A program made the translations under genes and the position numbers. 64,000 bases of DNA from Paludibaculum fermentans. Lineage in GTDB: Bacteria; Acidobacteriota; Terriglobia; Bryobacterales; Bryobacteraceae. A model generated the notes under the pieces. It saw only the letters and a program-made list of their open reading frames with translations, was not told where the DNA came from and did not search any database. Location of the stretch: the NCBI RefSeq assembly GCF_015277775.1, contig NZ_CP063849.1, forward strand, positions 3,596,001-3,660,000, given 5' to 3'. Shown piece by piece: positions 52,750 to 61,208 of the stretch (its first letter is position 1; each line of letters opens with the position of its first letter).

Positions 52750-52766
52750 GATACTATAGGGGTATC
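52750..52766. promoter_or_regulatory. inverted repeat, candidate PadR operator
   Basis: GATAC and GTATC flank 7 bases directly before the PadR start codon. The dyad covers the predicted transcription start and touches the -10 box, an ideal place for autorepression by PadR, which binds short inverted repeats as a dimer. Confidence 0.5.
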
Positions 52767-52792
52767 ATATCGATGCCTGAACGAGAGGGCAA
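52764..52792 (-). promoter_or_regulatory. candidate promoter of the PadR/ADOP unit
   Basis: On the minus strand TTGCCC (52792-52787) and TATGAT (52769-52764) are exactly 17 bases apart. Transcription would begin about 8 bases before the PadR ATG, leaving almost no leader. Confidence 0.5.
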
Positions 52793-52841
52793 GCCTCAAC
52801 TGTGTTTCGAGGAATTCGTTACAAGAGTCGACGGCGGGGGG

Positions 52842-53255
52842 TTAGTGGACGGTATAGGGGGCGCGCAGGGCAAACGGTGCGATTACGATATCGAACTGGT
52901 CGCCGGTGGTGCGGGTGATCTGGTAGGTGCCGTGCATTTTGCCGGTTGGCGTCTTCAGTGGGCACCAGGACGAGTATTTGAACGATTCGCCGGGCGCCAG
53001 CACCGGCTGTTTGCCGACCACGCCCGGCCCGATGACGGATTCGGTGTGCTCCATCGCATCGGTGATGATCCAGTGCCGGCTGACGAGTTGAACGGTTTCC
53101 GCACTCTCATTGGTGATGCGGACGGTGTATTGAAAGACCCATTTGCCCTGCATGGGCTGGGAGTGCTCCGGCGTGTGCCGCGCGATGACTTCCACACGGA
53201 TGCCGCTGGTAACCGCTTCAGACACAGGGGAAAGGACGGAAGGTGGTTCGGGCAT
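52842..53255 (-). CDS. apaG: ApaG domain protein
   Basis: A 137-residue protein that is almost entirely one ApaG domain (about 12-135), a fibronectin-III-like beta-sandwich. Landmarks are QYTVRITNES, LVSRHWIITD, VVGKQPVLAPGESFKYSSWCPL and GKMHGTYQI. ApaG was linked genetically to cobalt/magnesium resistance and to Ap4A metabolism, but its molecular role is unclear. The frame is open to 53405, but that extension overlaps the end of the glycosyltransferase gene, and the ATG at 53255 matches the normal length of the family. No strong ribosome-binding site is visible. It stands between the PadR and GT39 genes. Confidence 0.88.
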   Translation of the reverse strand: MPEPPSVLSPVSEAVTSGIRVEVIARHTPEHSQPMQGKWVFQYTVRITNESAETVQLVSRHWIITDAMEHTESVIGPGVVGKQPVLAPGESFKYSSWCPLKTPTGKMHGTYQITRTTGDQFDIVIAPFALRAPYTVH

Positions 53256-53295
53256 GGAGTACTCATCAGGATAGCAGCCGTTCCGCGATTCCTCT

Positions 53296-55002
53296 CTACT
53301 TCTGAGGAGATGCAGCCCCCTCCTGAGTGGAAAGGTTCCGTCCGAGCCCGAAAAGGAACATGTCGATTTTGGGATCGCCGACGGGCCTTGGTCCTTGCCT
53401 TCCAACGACTTCGAAGATCGCCAGGCTGCTATCCCGCACGGGGATGCGCCGAAACCGGCCGGGATGGTGCTGGACGGTGCGATCCATCAGGATCTCGTGA
53501 AACGCGGACTTGCTGTTGAGCGGCTGGAGCACCACCAGATCGACTGGAACGGCATCCAGGGCCCGTAAGACAGCGTCCTCGTCAGTAGCTTTGGGTACAT
53601 AGACATACGAACTCCATGAGGTGACGGCCAGCAGCTTGGACGCCCGCACGACGTACCGGCTGGGCCTGTGCGTATCGCTGTCGGCGATGAGAGCGGCCAA
53701 CGCGCCTTCCACGGCTCCATCGCTGGAGACGAGGATCGTGCGGTATGTTTCGGAGGAACTGGCGCTGATCCAGGCGGCCGCTTCACCGGCGGGGGACCCG
53801 GCATGGCGCGGAGCGGCCGTCAGGTTGTAGCCGCTGGCACAGGCCACGAGCAGCACGAGACACGCCGACGCATGGCGAAAGGTGAAACAGGTCCGTCCAA
53901 CCCAGGCAAAGCAAAGGAGAGGCGGCACGACAGGTATCAGCATGCGCGGTTCCCAGGCCGCACTGACCAGGACGAAGCGAAATATCAGGAAACCGAATAG
54001 AACACCGAGCACAGCTTGCGCATCGGCATCACCCAGCCGGGCGGCGCGCCACGCACCCAGCATTGCCACGATCACGAGGGGGCCGAGCCACTTGAAGAGG
54101 ATAGGCACGGCCAGCAGGGAACGGCGTGCGCGGTAGAAGAATTCCGCAGTTTCGATCGCAACATCGTACTTGGCCGCGTTGGCTTTAACGGTTCTCGTGG
54201 GCAGATTGACTCCGAGCAGTCCTGCGAATTTGTGGCCACTCGCTTCATGACGAGCGCCCGGAGCGAGGGCGTACCAGGGGCCCACCACGGCGGCCACCAG
54301 AATCCCGGCCAGATAGAGAGACGGTTTGGCGAACAGGCGATTGCGGCGCGAAAGCAGGATGGCGCAGGGCGGAAGGAAGGCCAGGCCGATCCCGACGGCC
54401 TTCGTGAGCAGGGCCAGGGAAGACCAGACGGTGAACCTGACGCCGGCACCGGTGGTAGGCGTCTTCATCCAGGCAGAGAACGCCCAGCACGACTCGAGTA
54501 CAAGCCACGCCAGGAGAATCTCGGACATGAGCTCAATGGAGGAAGAGATGACCGGCGCGAGGGTCAGGAAGAGCAGCGAGATCAGCCAGGCGGCCCAATC
54601 CGGTGCGCTGCGGCGAACGTAGGCGTGGATGCGGGCGGCCAGGCCAGCCGTGGTGAGCGCCAACAGTACGAAGCAGGAGGCGGGGCCAAAGGGCAGGAGC
54701 AGCAGCCACACACCGTTCACCAGATAGAAAACCGGCGGCCAATGACCAATCGCGATTTTTGGATAATGCAGATAGTAATTTTCCGCGTAATGCAGCGGAT
54801 TGCCTGGCAGCCCGGCAGCCAGATAATCCCTCACGAGCAGCGAGGTCAAATAGTGAGAGGCTTCGTCGTAATTGCCGTCCAGGAGTTTCGTGTACGCTCC
54901 AGACAGCCACTGAAAGGCCAGCACCACCAGTAGGAACGCGGCGAAGGGCCGTGCTTTCCGAATCAAGTTCACAATGCGACAGTATAGCGATAGCGCGCTC
55001 AT
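53296..55002 (-). CDS. GT39-like polytopic glycosyltransferase
   Basis: A 568-residue membrane protein with about ten hydrophobic segments in the first 390 residues, starting at about 19-36. The first loop carries the acidic pair in NYDEASHY (about 44-51), in the place of the catalytic residue of GT39/ArnT enzymes, and YPKIAIGHWPPVFY. The C-terminal 180 residues are soluble and probably periplasmic. Such enzymes use polyprenyl-phosphate sugars to glycosylate lipids or proteins outside the membrane. The gene is divergent from a six-gene glycan operon 305 bases away, so a shared pathway is likely. Sugar and acceptor are unknown. Confidence 0.8.
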   Translation of the reverse strand: MSALSLYCRIVNLIRKARPFAAFLLVVLAFQWLSGAYTKLLDGNYDEASHYLTSLLVRDYLAAGLPGNPLHYAENYYLHYPKIAIGHWPPVFYLVNGVWLLLLPFGPASCFVLLALTTAGLAARIHAYVRRSAPDWAAWLISLLFLTLAPVISSSIELMSEILLAWLVLESCWAFSAWMKTPTTGAGVRFTVWSSLALLTKAVGIGLAFLPPCAILLSRRNRLFAKPSLYLAGILVAAVVGPWYALAPGARHEASGHKFAGLLGVNLPTRTVKANAAKYDVAIETAEFFYRARRSLLAVPILFKWLGPLVIVAMLGAWRAARLGDADAQAVLGVLFGFLIFRFVLVSAAWEPRMLIPVVPPLLCFAWVGRTCFTFRHASACLVLLVACASGYNLTAAPRHAGSPAGEAAAWISASSSETYRTILVSSDGAVEGALAALIADSDTHRPSRYVVRASKLLAVTSWSSYVYVPKATDEDAVLRALDAVPVDLVVLQPLNSKSAFHEILMDRTVQHHPGRFRRIPVRDSSLAIFEVVGRQGPRPVGDPKIDMFLFGLGRNLSTQEGAASPQK

Positions 55003-55307
55003 GCCTCAATAGAGGTTTGACCGCGACGACGCCAGAGCCGGGGTTCAGCGATCAACTGTATGCTTTTGAACATATTGCAAGAGGCGCTTGCCGGACGCAC
55101 CTGGGGGTCAACAGTGTTGCGAAATCGACCCCTTTGGGTTACCTTAGGACATTCTCTGCGGAAGAGCGGCTTCGGCAACGGAGCACCAACCCGGGCAGTT
55201 AGAGCTGGTTTGCCTCACAGCGAGGTCCAGGCGGCAGTGGCCACAAATAGCACGCCGCAAAAATCAGACGGGACTGGAACGGTGGGCCCGGTTTGTGAGG
55301 TTTTTCT
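55003..55307. other. divergent intergenic region between the GT39-like gene and the glycan operon
   Basis: The 305 bases must hold the promoters of both transcription units. I see no convincing -35/-10 pair, hairpin or small gene. GTGAGG before the GTG at 55308 is the likely ribosome-binding site of the first operon gene. Confidence 0.45.
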
Positions 55308-56171
55308 GTGTTCCGCAGCCGTACGGAGGAGAGTGTGGAGCAGTCCGAGGCGATGCCGGGTTCCGTCCCTGGCGGCTCAATGCCGCCCAGGGTTTGTATT
55401 TTGACCCCGGTGAAGGATGCAACTCCGCATCTGGATCGTTACTTTGAGTGCCTGCTGAGACTGGACTATCCACGCGAACGGCTGTCGCTGGGATTACTGG
55501 AAAGCGACAGTACGGACGGCACCCTGCTTCAACTCCAATCGAAACTCTCACAACTCCAGCCGCATTTCAAATCCGCTCGCGTGTGGAATCGGAATTTCGG
55601 ATTTCATCTGCCGGATGGCGTGCCGCGTTGGGCGCCCAGCCAGCAGCTTCCGCGCCGGGCTGCACTGGCCCGCAGCCGCAACTATCTGGCCAGTGTCGCA
55701 CTCGGCGACGCGGACTGGGCGTTGTGGATTGACGTGGATCTGGTCGACTATCCGCCCGATGTATTGAACAGGCTTCTGGCAACCAGGAAAGACATCGTGC
55801 ATCCGCACTGCGTGAAAGTGCCCGGCGGGCGGAGCTTCGACTGGAATGCCTGGAAGGATCAGCAGAGCCTGCTGATGCACGATCTGCGCGGACGCGGCGA
55901 ACTGGTCGAGTTGGATTCCGTTGGCGGGACTATGTTGCTGGTCCGGGCCGATCTTCATCGGGAAGGCCTGATATTTCCGCCGTTCCCCTACGGCCGCCTG
56001 CACCCCAAAGCCCGCAGGCGCGGCGGCAGGGCCCTGGGCTGGCTCGCGCGGCTCGCTGGCCGTCTGGTGCCCGGAGAGATCGAAACCGAAGGCTTCGCCA
56101 TGATGGCTCACGACATGGGTGTTCCTTGCTGGGGCATGCCGCAATTGGAGGTACGACATAAGGACGCCTGA
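55308..56171 (+). CDS. Anp1/Mnn9-like glycosyltransferase (PF03452 type)
   Basis: A 287-residue soluble GT-A enzyme that matches, from memory, the motif order of the fungal Anp1/Van1/Mnn9 mannan polymerase subunits. In order it has ILTPVKDATPHLDRYF (about 30-45), LLESDSTDGTL, RRAALARSRNYL, LWIDVDLVDYPPDVL (the DxD metal site), FDWNAWKD, LDSVGGTMLLVRADLHREG, IFPPFPYG and ETEGFAMMAHDMGV. The yeast proteins are Golgi type II membrane proteins; this one lacks the membrane anchor. The GTG at 55308 is chosen for its spacing to GAGG; the ATG at 55353 is an alternative. It is the first gene of the operon. A mannosyltransferase role is inferred. Confidence 0.8.
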   Translation: MFRSRTEESVEQSEAMPGSVPGGSMPPRVCILTPVKDATPHLDRYFECLLRLDYPRERLSLGLLESDSTDGTLLQLQSKLSQLQPHFKSARVWNRNFGFHLPDGVPRWAPSQQLPRRAALARSRNYLASVALGDADWALWIDVDLVDYPPDVLNRLLATRKDIVHPHCVKVPGGRSFDWNAWKDQQSLLMHDLRGRGELVELDSVGGTMLLVRADLHREGLIFPPFPYGRLHPKARRRGGRALGWLARLAGRLVPGEIETEGFAMMAHDMGVPCWGMPQLEVRHKDA

Positions 56172-57153
56172 CACATCTTATCCGCGGGTCTCGGTGGTGA
56201 TCCCGGTGTTGAATGGCGAACTGCATTTGGCGGACTGCCTGCGGCACGCCCTTATCGCCGCGGAAGGCCTGGCGGAGATTATCGTCGTGGATGACGGTTC
56301 CACCGACAACACACCCGTCATCGCCCGGCAGTTCCCGGTAAAGGTCATCGGATTGCCTACCCGCGGCGGACCGTCCCGAGCCCGGAATATCGGGGTCGAT
56401 GCCAGTACCGCGGAGATCCTGTTCTTTCTGGACGCTGATGTGAACATCCCGCAGGATTTTATCCGCAAGGCTGTTCAATACCTGGATGAGAATCCCGGCT
56501 GGTCCGCCCTGTTTGCGTCGTACCAGCGCGACAGCCTGCCCACGAATTTCTGCTCCCGGTATAAGAATCTGGTGCACCATCACACTCACCAGCAGGCCAT
56601 GCCTGACGCTGTGACGTTTTGCGGTGGATATGGATTCGTACGGCGGCCGGTCTTTCTAGGGTGCGGCGGCTTTGACGAATCGATGCTGGCCCTGGAGGAT
56701 ATCGACCTGGGCTACCGGATGCACAAGGCCGGCCATCGCATCCGGCTGTGCAAGGATTTGATGGCGAGTCACGCGAAGTATTACACACTGCGCGGCCTGC
56801 TGATCTCCGACCTGCACTACCGGGCCATCCCATGGACCGAGCTCATGATCCGGCATCGTATTTTCCGGGCCGACCTGAATACCGGCTACAAGAATGTGCT
56901 GAGCGTACCGGTCAGCTACCTGCTGGCGGCCAGCATCCTCAATCCCGTCCTGTTTGCCGCGCTGGCTGCGGTCTTCCTGCTTCTCAACGCTGATCTGCTG
57001 CGGCTGGCGGCAAACACCCACGGACTGTGGTTCGCGATACGCACGGCAGTGATGCACTGGCTGATCTATTGCCTGTCCGGGATCGGCCTGCTGCTGGGAC
57101 TGAGCCGGGCCGCCTCACAGGAACTCCGCTCGAACGTGGTGCGGGCGGCGTGA
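56119..57153 (+). CDS. family 2 glycosyltransferase with C-terminal membrane region
   Basis: Up to 344 residues. The GT2 domain begins at RVSVVIPVLNGE and has VVDDGSTDNTP and FFLDADVN (the metal-binding acidic motif), with FDESMLALEDIDLGYRM as acceptor-side motif. Two or three hydrophobic segments follow (about 270-335). The listed start (GTG at 56119) overlaps the previous gene by 53 bases and has no clear ribosome-binding site. GGAGG at 56147-56151 is ideally spaced instead from an ATA codon at 56158, which would give a shorter protein and a 14-base overlap. Similar polymerising or priming transferases are frequent in exopolysaccharide operons. The exact sugar is unknown. Confidence 0.82.
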   Translation: MFLAGACRNWRYDIRTPDTSYPRVSVVIPVLNGELHLADCLRHALIAAEGLAEIIVVDDGSTDNTPVIARQFPVKVIGLPTRGGPSRARNIGVDASTAEILFFLDADVNIPQDFIRKAVQYLDENPGWSALFASYQRDSLPTNFCSRYKNLVHHHTHQQAMPDAVTFCGGYGFVRRPVFLGCGGFDESMLALEDIDLGYRMHKAGHRIRLCKDLMASHAKYYTLRGLLISDLHYRAIPWTELMIRHRIFRADLNTGYKNVLSVPVSYLLAASILNPVLFAALAAVFLLLNADLLRLAANTHGLWFAIRTAVMHWLIYCLSGIGLLLGLSRAASQELRSNVVRAA

Positions 57154-58346
57154 AGTTCCTGGCTGTGACCTACGGACTGCCTTATCCACTTTCTGAAGGC
57201 TGCAAGATCCGGGATCACAGCCTGCTGCGCGCCATCGCCCAGGAAGCGGAAGTCCATCTGCTGAGCTTCTGCAAGGACGACCGGTTCCCCAGCGACCTGG
57301 GTCCCCTGCCCTCTTTCTGCCGGTCAGTTGAGACGTATTCGCCACCCGCCGGCAGGCCGGCAACGGCCTTACCGGCACACCTGGCGGCGGGGCGGCCGTT
57401 GGCTACCTTTCCGTTCTACTTCCCTGATTTCGCTGATCGCATCTCCGAGCTGGCCCAAAGCCACCAGGTGGACGTTGTTCAACTGGAACACTCGTTTCTG
57501 GCTCCCTATCTGACAGCCATTCCGCCGGCCTGCATCAGAATCCAGTCTCTCCACAACATTGGAGAACGGCAGTACGCCAGCATGGCGCGGATGAAACGGA
57601 CCAGCCCGGCGGCCTGGCTCAAGGCGATGGCGATGCGCAATTGGGAAGCGGCTTGGACCCGCCGTTTCGACGGGGTAATCGCCGTATCGGAGGCTGAGGC
57701 GGAATGGGTTCGGCGGCAGGCACCGCAGCCGCCCGTGTGCGTCATTCCGAACGGAGTGGACTGCGGCTCGCTGCAGCCCCTGCCGGAACCCGAGGCGGGC
57801 AACGATCTGCTGTTCATCGGCACCCTTGGGTATCCGCCCAATGCCGACGCCGTCCGCTGGCTGGTCGACGCGATCCTGCCGCGAGTCCGCACGCAGGTTC
57901 CCGACGTTCGCCTAGTCGTGGTGGGCCGCAATCCCGGCGCGGACCTTCGTTCATTGGCCGAAACCGGAGCTTTCGAACTGCATCCCGACGTGCCCGAGAT
58001 CCTGCCGTATTACCGCCGCTGCCGGCTGAGCCTGGTACCGCTGCGAGCCGGCGGCGGGACGCGCCTGAAGATCCTCGAGGCCATGGCGTTGCAGAGGCCG
58101 GTTGTGTCGACGAGCATCGGCTGTGAGGGGCTGGCGGTCTCGCAGGGAGAACAGTTGATGATAGGAGACACACCGGAGGCGCTCTCGGGGCAGATCGTCT
58201 CCGTTCTCACGAACCAGGTGCTGCGGCAAAGTCTCGTCCGGAACGCCCGGCACTTTGTTGAACTGAATCACGACTGGCCCGCCCTTGGCCGGCGCCAGTG
58301 TGCCTTCTACAATCAACTGATGGCCAACCACCGGAGTGCAGCGTGA
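57150..58346 (+). CDS. family 4 glycosyltransferase
   Basis: A 398-residue GT-B enzyme. The GTG at 57150 overlaps the previous stop as GTGA, so the longer frame from 57027 is not needed, and the protein then opens with the usual first beta-strand (KFLAVTYGLPYPLSEG). The C-terminal nucleotide-sugar domain has LLFIGTLGYPPNADAVRWLV, LVVVGRNPG and the donor-binding GGGTRLKILEAMA (about 335-347) followed by RPVVSTSIGCEGL. No membrane segment is seen, so it acts on the cytoplasmic side. It is coupled to both neighbours by stop/start overlap. Confidence 0.86.
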   Translation: MKFLAVTYGLPYPLSEGCKIRDHSLLRAIAQEAEVHLLSFCKDDRFPSDLGPLPSFCRSVETYSPPAGRPATALPAHLAAGRPLATFPFYFPDFADRISELAQSHQVDVVQLEHSFLAPYLTAIPPACIRIQSLHNIGERQYASMARMKRTSPAAWLKAMAMRNWEAAWTRRFDGVIAVSEAEAEWVRRQAPQPPVCVIPNGVDCGSLQPLPEPEAGNDLLFIGTLGYPPNADAVRWLVDAILPRVRTQVPDVRLVVVGRNPGADLRSLAETGAFELHPDVPEILPYYRRCRLSLVPLRAGGGTRLKILEAMALQRPVVSTSIGCEGLAVSQGEQLMIGDTPEALSGQIVSVLTNQVLRQSLVRNARHFVELNHDWPALGRRQCAFYNQLMANHRSAA

Positions 58347-59557
58347 TGAAGAAACGCCTCCTGCTCTTCAGCGAGGAATTTGGCCCAGGCGGCGGCGGGT
58401 ACGGCGTGAGCGCCCACGTGCTGCAGACACTGTCGCGGCACTATGATGTGACCCTGATGTGCTACACACCACCTGACTGTGAAGCCGTCGACCGGTGGTT
58501 TGACACTGAATTGACAGAGTGCAAATGGCGATACGAGGGGCCGACTATCGCAGAGCGGTTGTTGGTCCGCTCCATTCCGGACACATCAAGATTCCAGCAC
58601 GTGAATGTGATGCTGAAGCGGGCGCGCGAGTTATCCGAGGAGTTCGACGTAGCATTCGCATGTTGCTCGTTGGAAGCTGATCTGGGCCGCCCCGCCATCC
58701 AATACATCCATTACCCCTACATGGGCCATTCGGACTGGCGGAATCAGGTCCCGGGCAGCGCGCCGTGGCCGAAATTGGCGGCGGCCGTGCTTCGAGGCAG
58801 GACACCAAAGTGGGCGGCGCTTTCCCGCTACTCGTTCGATCGAATGCGCCGGAATCTCACGTTGTCTAATTCGAAGTGGACCGCGGGCAAGATCCGTGAA
58901 CTCTTCGATATGCCGAGCCAGGTGCTGTATCCGCCCGGTACCGGTTCCCTCTCTCCCATTCCCTGGAACCAAAGGCGCAACGGCTTCGTTGCCATTGGGC
59001 GGATGGAGGGCTCCAAACGCATGGACTGGATGATCGAAATGATGGCCCTTGTCCGCGCCAAGGTACCCGACGTCGAATTACATATCTGCGCACATCAAGA
59101 TATGGCAAGGCCCGCCGAGGGTATCGCCCACCGCGTGGCGGAACTGGCGCGGGCAGCAGGCCCGTGGGTGCAGATGCACTACAATCTGCCGCGGGGGGAG
59201 TTAGCCGGATTGTTGGCGGTCAATCGATTCGGACTGCATGCCAAGATCGACGAACATTTCGGCATGGCACCCGCCGAGATGGCACGCACCGGTTGCCTCC
59301 CGTTTGTCCACGATAGCGGTGGACAAGTGGAGATTGTCGATGGCGATCCGCGTCTTTGTTACAGTTCTACCGAGGATGCGGTGGCGAAGATCGTTACGTT
59401 GATCGGTGATGCACGGCTTCAGGACGAGTTGCGTGGCAAGGTAGCAAGAATCGCCGGAAACTTTTCGCCGGAGTCGTTTGCCGCAGGACTGCTGAACCAC
59501 GTGGAGACTTTTCTGGCACTCGGCCCCGAGGGGCATCTCAAGGAGCATTTACGTTGA
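58346..59557 (+). CDS. Alg11-like family 4 glycosyltransferase
   Basis: A 403-residue GT-B enzyme starting in TGATG, overlapping the previous stop by one base. It opens with KKRLLLFSEEFGPGGGGYGV. IQYIHYPYMG (about 129-138), GRMEGSKRMDWMIEMM, and near the C-terminus IDEHFGMAPAEMARTG followed by HDSGGQVEIVDG recall eukaryotic Alg11, the alpha-1,2-mannosyltransferase of N-glycan assembly, more than typical bacterial WcaA/RfaB types. That likeness is from memory and concerns short motifs. With the Anp1-like gene it suggests a mannose-rich product. It may equally be a generic GT4. Confidence 0.78.
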   Translation: MKKRLLLFSEEFGPGGGGYGVSAHVLQTLSRHYDVTLMCYTPPDCEAVDRWFDTELTECKWRYEGPTIAERLLVRSIPDTSRFQHVNVMLKRARELSEEFDVAFACCSLEADLGRPAIQYIHYPYMGHSDWRNQVPGSAPWPKLAAAVLRGRTPKWAALSRYSFDRMRRNLTLSNSKWTAGKIRELFDMPSQVLYPPGTGSLSPIPWNQRRNGFVAIGRMEGSKRMDWMIEMMALVRAKVPDVELHICAHQDMARPAEGIAHRVAELARAAGPWVQMHYNLPRGELAGLLAVNRFGLHAKIDEHFGMAPAEMARTGCLPFVHDSGGQVEIVDGDPRLCYSSTEDAVAKIVTLIGDARLQDELRGKVARIAGNFSPESFAAGLLNHVETFLALGPEGHLKEHLR

Positions 59558-60507
59558 ACCTGTTGAGCATGGCCGCTAACATTAGTGCATACTTCCAGTG
59601 GGATTTGGCCTACCGGTTTCTCAGGCGGATGCCCGCACTCAACCGCCGCGAACTGATTTGGCGCATTCTCGAAACGGAGAATGTCGATTCGGCTTCCTTT
59701 CGCATCGACGGAAACATCTGGAACACGCCCGTTACTTATGGGGTCCCATTGGTTCTCTTCCGTTCAGGGGGCTACCAGGGGGAGGAAGTGAGTGCCGTAA
59801 TCGACTGGATCCGTCACCAGGGCCTGATTCAGGCTGGCCGTGACACCATCATCGATGTTGGCGCCAATATTGGCACCACCAGCCTGCCCATGCTCCGCGG
59901 CCTCGGCTGTCGCGTGTTTGCCGTCGAACCGGAGCCCCGTAACCTCTACTACCTGCGGAAGAACCTGGAAGACAATGGATTCTCGAACCAGGTTTCCATC
60001 GCGCCGCGCGCAATCCTCCGCGAGCCCGGCACAATCAGGCTGCTGCAACCTACGGACGACCCTGGCGGGTTCTGCGTCAATCGACCGCCGGTCCGGGAGG
60101 AATTGGGGCAATCCATATTCAACGGCGGAGTGGACGTGCAGGCGGACCGGCTCGACAATGTCGCTCGCGAGCACGGCGTCGACTTCGCCCGCGTCGCATT
60201 CATCTGGTCGGACACACAGGGCTGTGAAGAGGATGTCATGGATACTGGCGCGGAGTTCTGGTCGCGCGGCGTGCCGTTTTATACGGAGATCGAGCCCCTG
60301 TCGCTGCGCCGCCAGGGTGTGCTGACCACCATCGCAGGGGTGGCGGCCCGCCATTTCGATCGCTATATCGAAGCGAAAGACATCGTGAGCAAACGTGGAG
60401 CCGCGCCTGTCCGCCCGATCTCGGAGTTTGCCGCTTACCTGAAAGGGCTGCCTGAAATCACAACGGATGTCCTCTTCCTACCGCCCAGCTGCAAGCTCAA
60501 GAATTGA
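59554..60507 (+). CDS. FkbM family methyltransferase
   Basis: A 317-residue predicted SAM-dependent O-methyltransferase. The FkbM core spans about 95-255, with SAM-binding TIIDVGANIGTTSLPML (about 96-112), VFAVEPEPRNLYYL and the later WSDTQGCEEDVM. The start is TTG at 59554: AAGGAG stands 8 bases before it and it overlaps the previous stop as TTGA. The N-terminal 90 residues are less conserved. FkbM-type enzymes in glycan operons typically cap a sugar hydroxyl with methyl, which can end chain growth. Whether it acts on the nascent chain or a nucleotide sugar is unknown. Confidence 0.85.
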   Translation: MNLLSMAANISAYFQWDLAYRFLRRMPALNRRELIWRILETENVDSASFRIDGNIWNTPVTYGVPLVLFRSGGYQGEEVSAVIDWIRHQGLIQAGRDTIIDVGANIGTTSLPMLRGLGCRVFAVEPEPRNLYYLRKNLEDNGFSNQVSIAPRAILREPGTIRLLQPTDDPGGFCVNRPPVREELGQSIFNGGVDVQADRLDNVAREHGVDFARVAFIWSDTQGCEEDVMDTGAEFWSRGVPFYTEIEPLSLRRQGVLTTIAGVAARHFDRYIEAKDIVSKRGAAPVRPISEFAAYLKGLPEITTDVLFLPPSCKLKN

Positions 60508-61208
60508 GCGCGGCGGCCCGCATGCTGCTGAGCATCCTCATCCCGACCCTGGCATCCCGGGCAGCCCTCTACCAGAGGCTCACCTCGGAACTGCGGCGCC
60601 AAATCGAATCGGCGGGGCTGCAGTCCGAGGTGGAGATCCTGGGGCTGTGCGACGACGGAGCCGTGCCCGTGGGGGCCAAGCGCAATACGCTGCTGCGGCA
60701 AGCCCAGGGTCAGTATGTTGTCTTCACCGATGACGACGATCAGGTAAGCGCCGGCTACGTCTCCCTCATTGCACAGGCGTTGCGGGCGAATCCCGGCATC
60801 GACTGCCTGGGGATCCGCGTCCTCATCTACTTTCGCGGCGCGCATCCGTCCGAGGCGACCCACTCTATCCAGTACACCGACTTGTCGTCCAAGGCCGGCC
60901 GCTATTTCCGGCCGCCTTATATCCTCAATCCCATCCGGCGCGATATCGCGATTCGCTACCCCTTCGCGGAGGTCCGGTACTCAGAGGATTTCGATTGGGC
61001 CATGCGCATGGTGCGCGACCGCGCGTTGCAGCGGGAAGTGATGATCGAACCGGTGCTCTACCACTACTACTCGCGCCGCCGCTGGCTGTATCAGTGGCTG
61101 CTCGACCAGTCAGAGCCGTTGCGTCACGCCCTGGGCCTGCGCATGGACAAACGCCTGACCTTCTGGCGCCGCATCAAGGGATCGGACAGCCAGACGCCAT
61201 CCGCCTAG
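60504..61208 (+). CDS. family 2 glycosyltransferase, short
   Basis: A 234-residue GT-A enzyme starting at TTG, again overlapping the previous stop as TTGA. LLSILIPTLASR opens the fold, GAKRNTLLRQAQGQYVVF leads to the acidic motif TDDDDQ (about 75-80), and RYSEDFDWAMRMV is the usual catalytic-loop region. The C-terminal 40 residues are basic with no membrane helix. It is the last gene of the operon; its stop codon interlocks by 4 bases (CTAG) with a small gene on the other strand. Donor and acceptor are unknown. Confidence 0.82.
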   Translation: MSAAARMLLSILIPTLASRAALYQRLTSELRRQIESAGLQSEVEILGLCDDGAVPVGAKRNTLLRQAQGQYVVFTDDDDQVSAGYVSLIAQALRANPGIDCLGIRVLIYFRGAHPSEATHSIQYTDLSSKAGRYFRPPYILNPIRRDIAIRYPFAEVRYSEDFDWAMRMVRDRALQREVMIEPVLYHYYSRRRWLYQWLLDQSEPLRHALGLRMDKRLTFWRRIKGSDSQTPSA

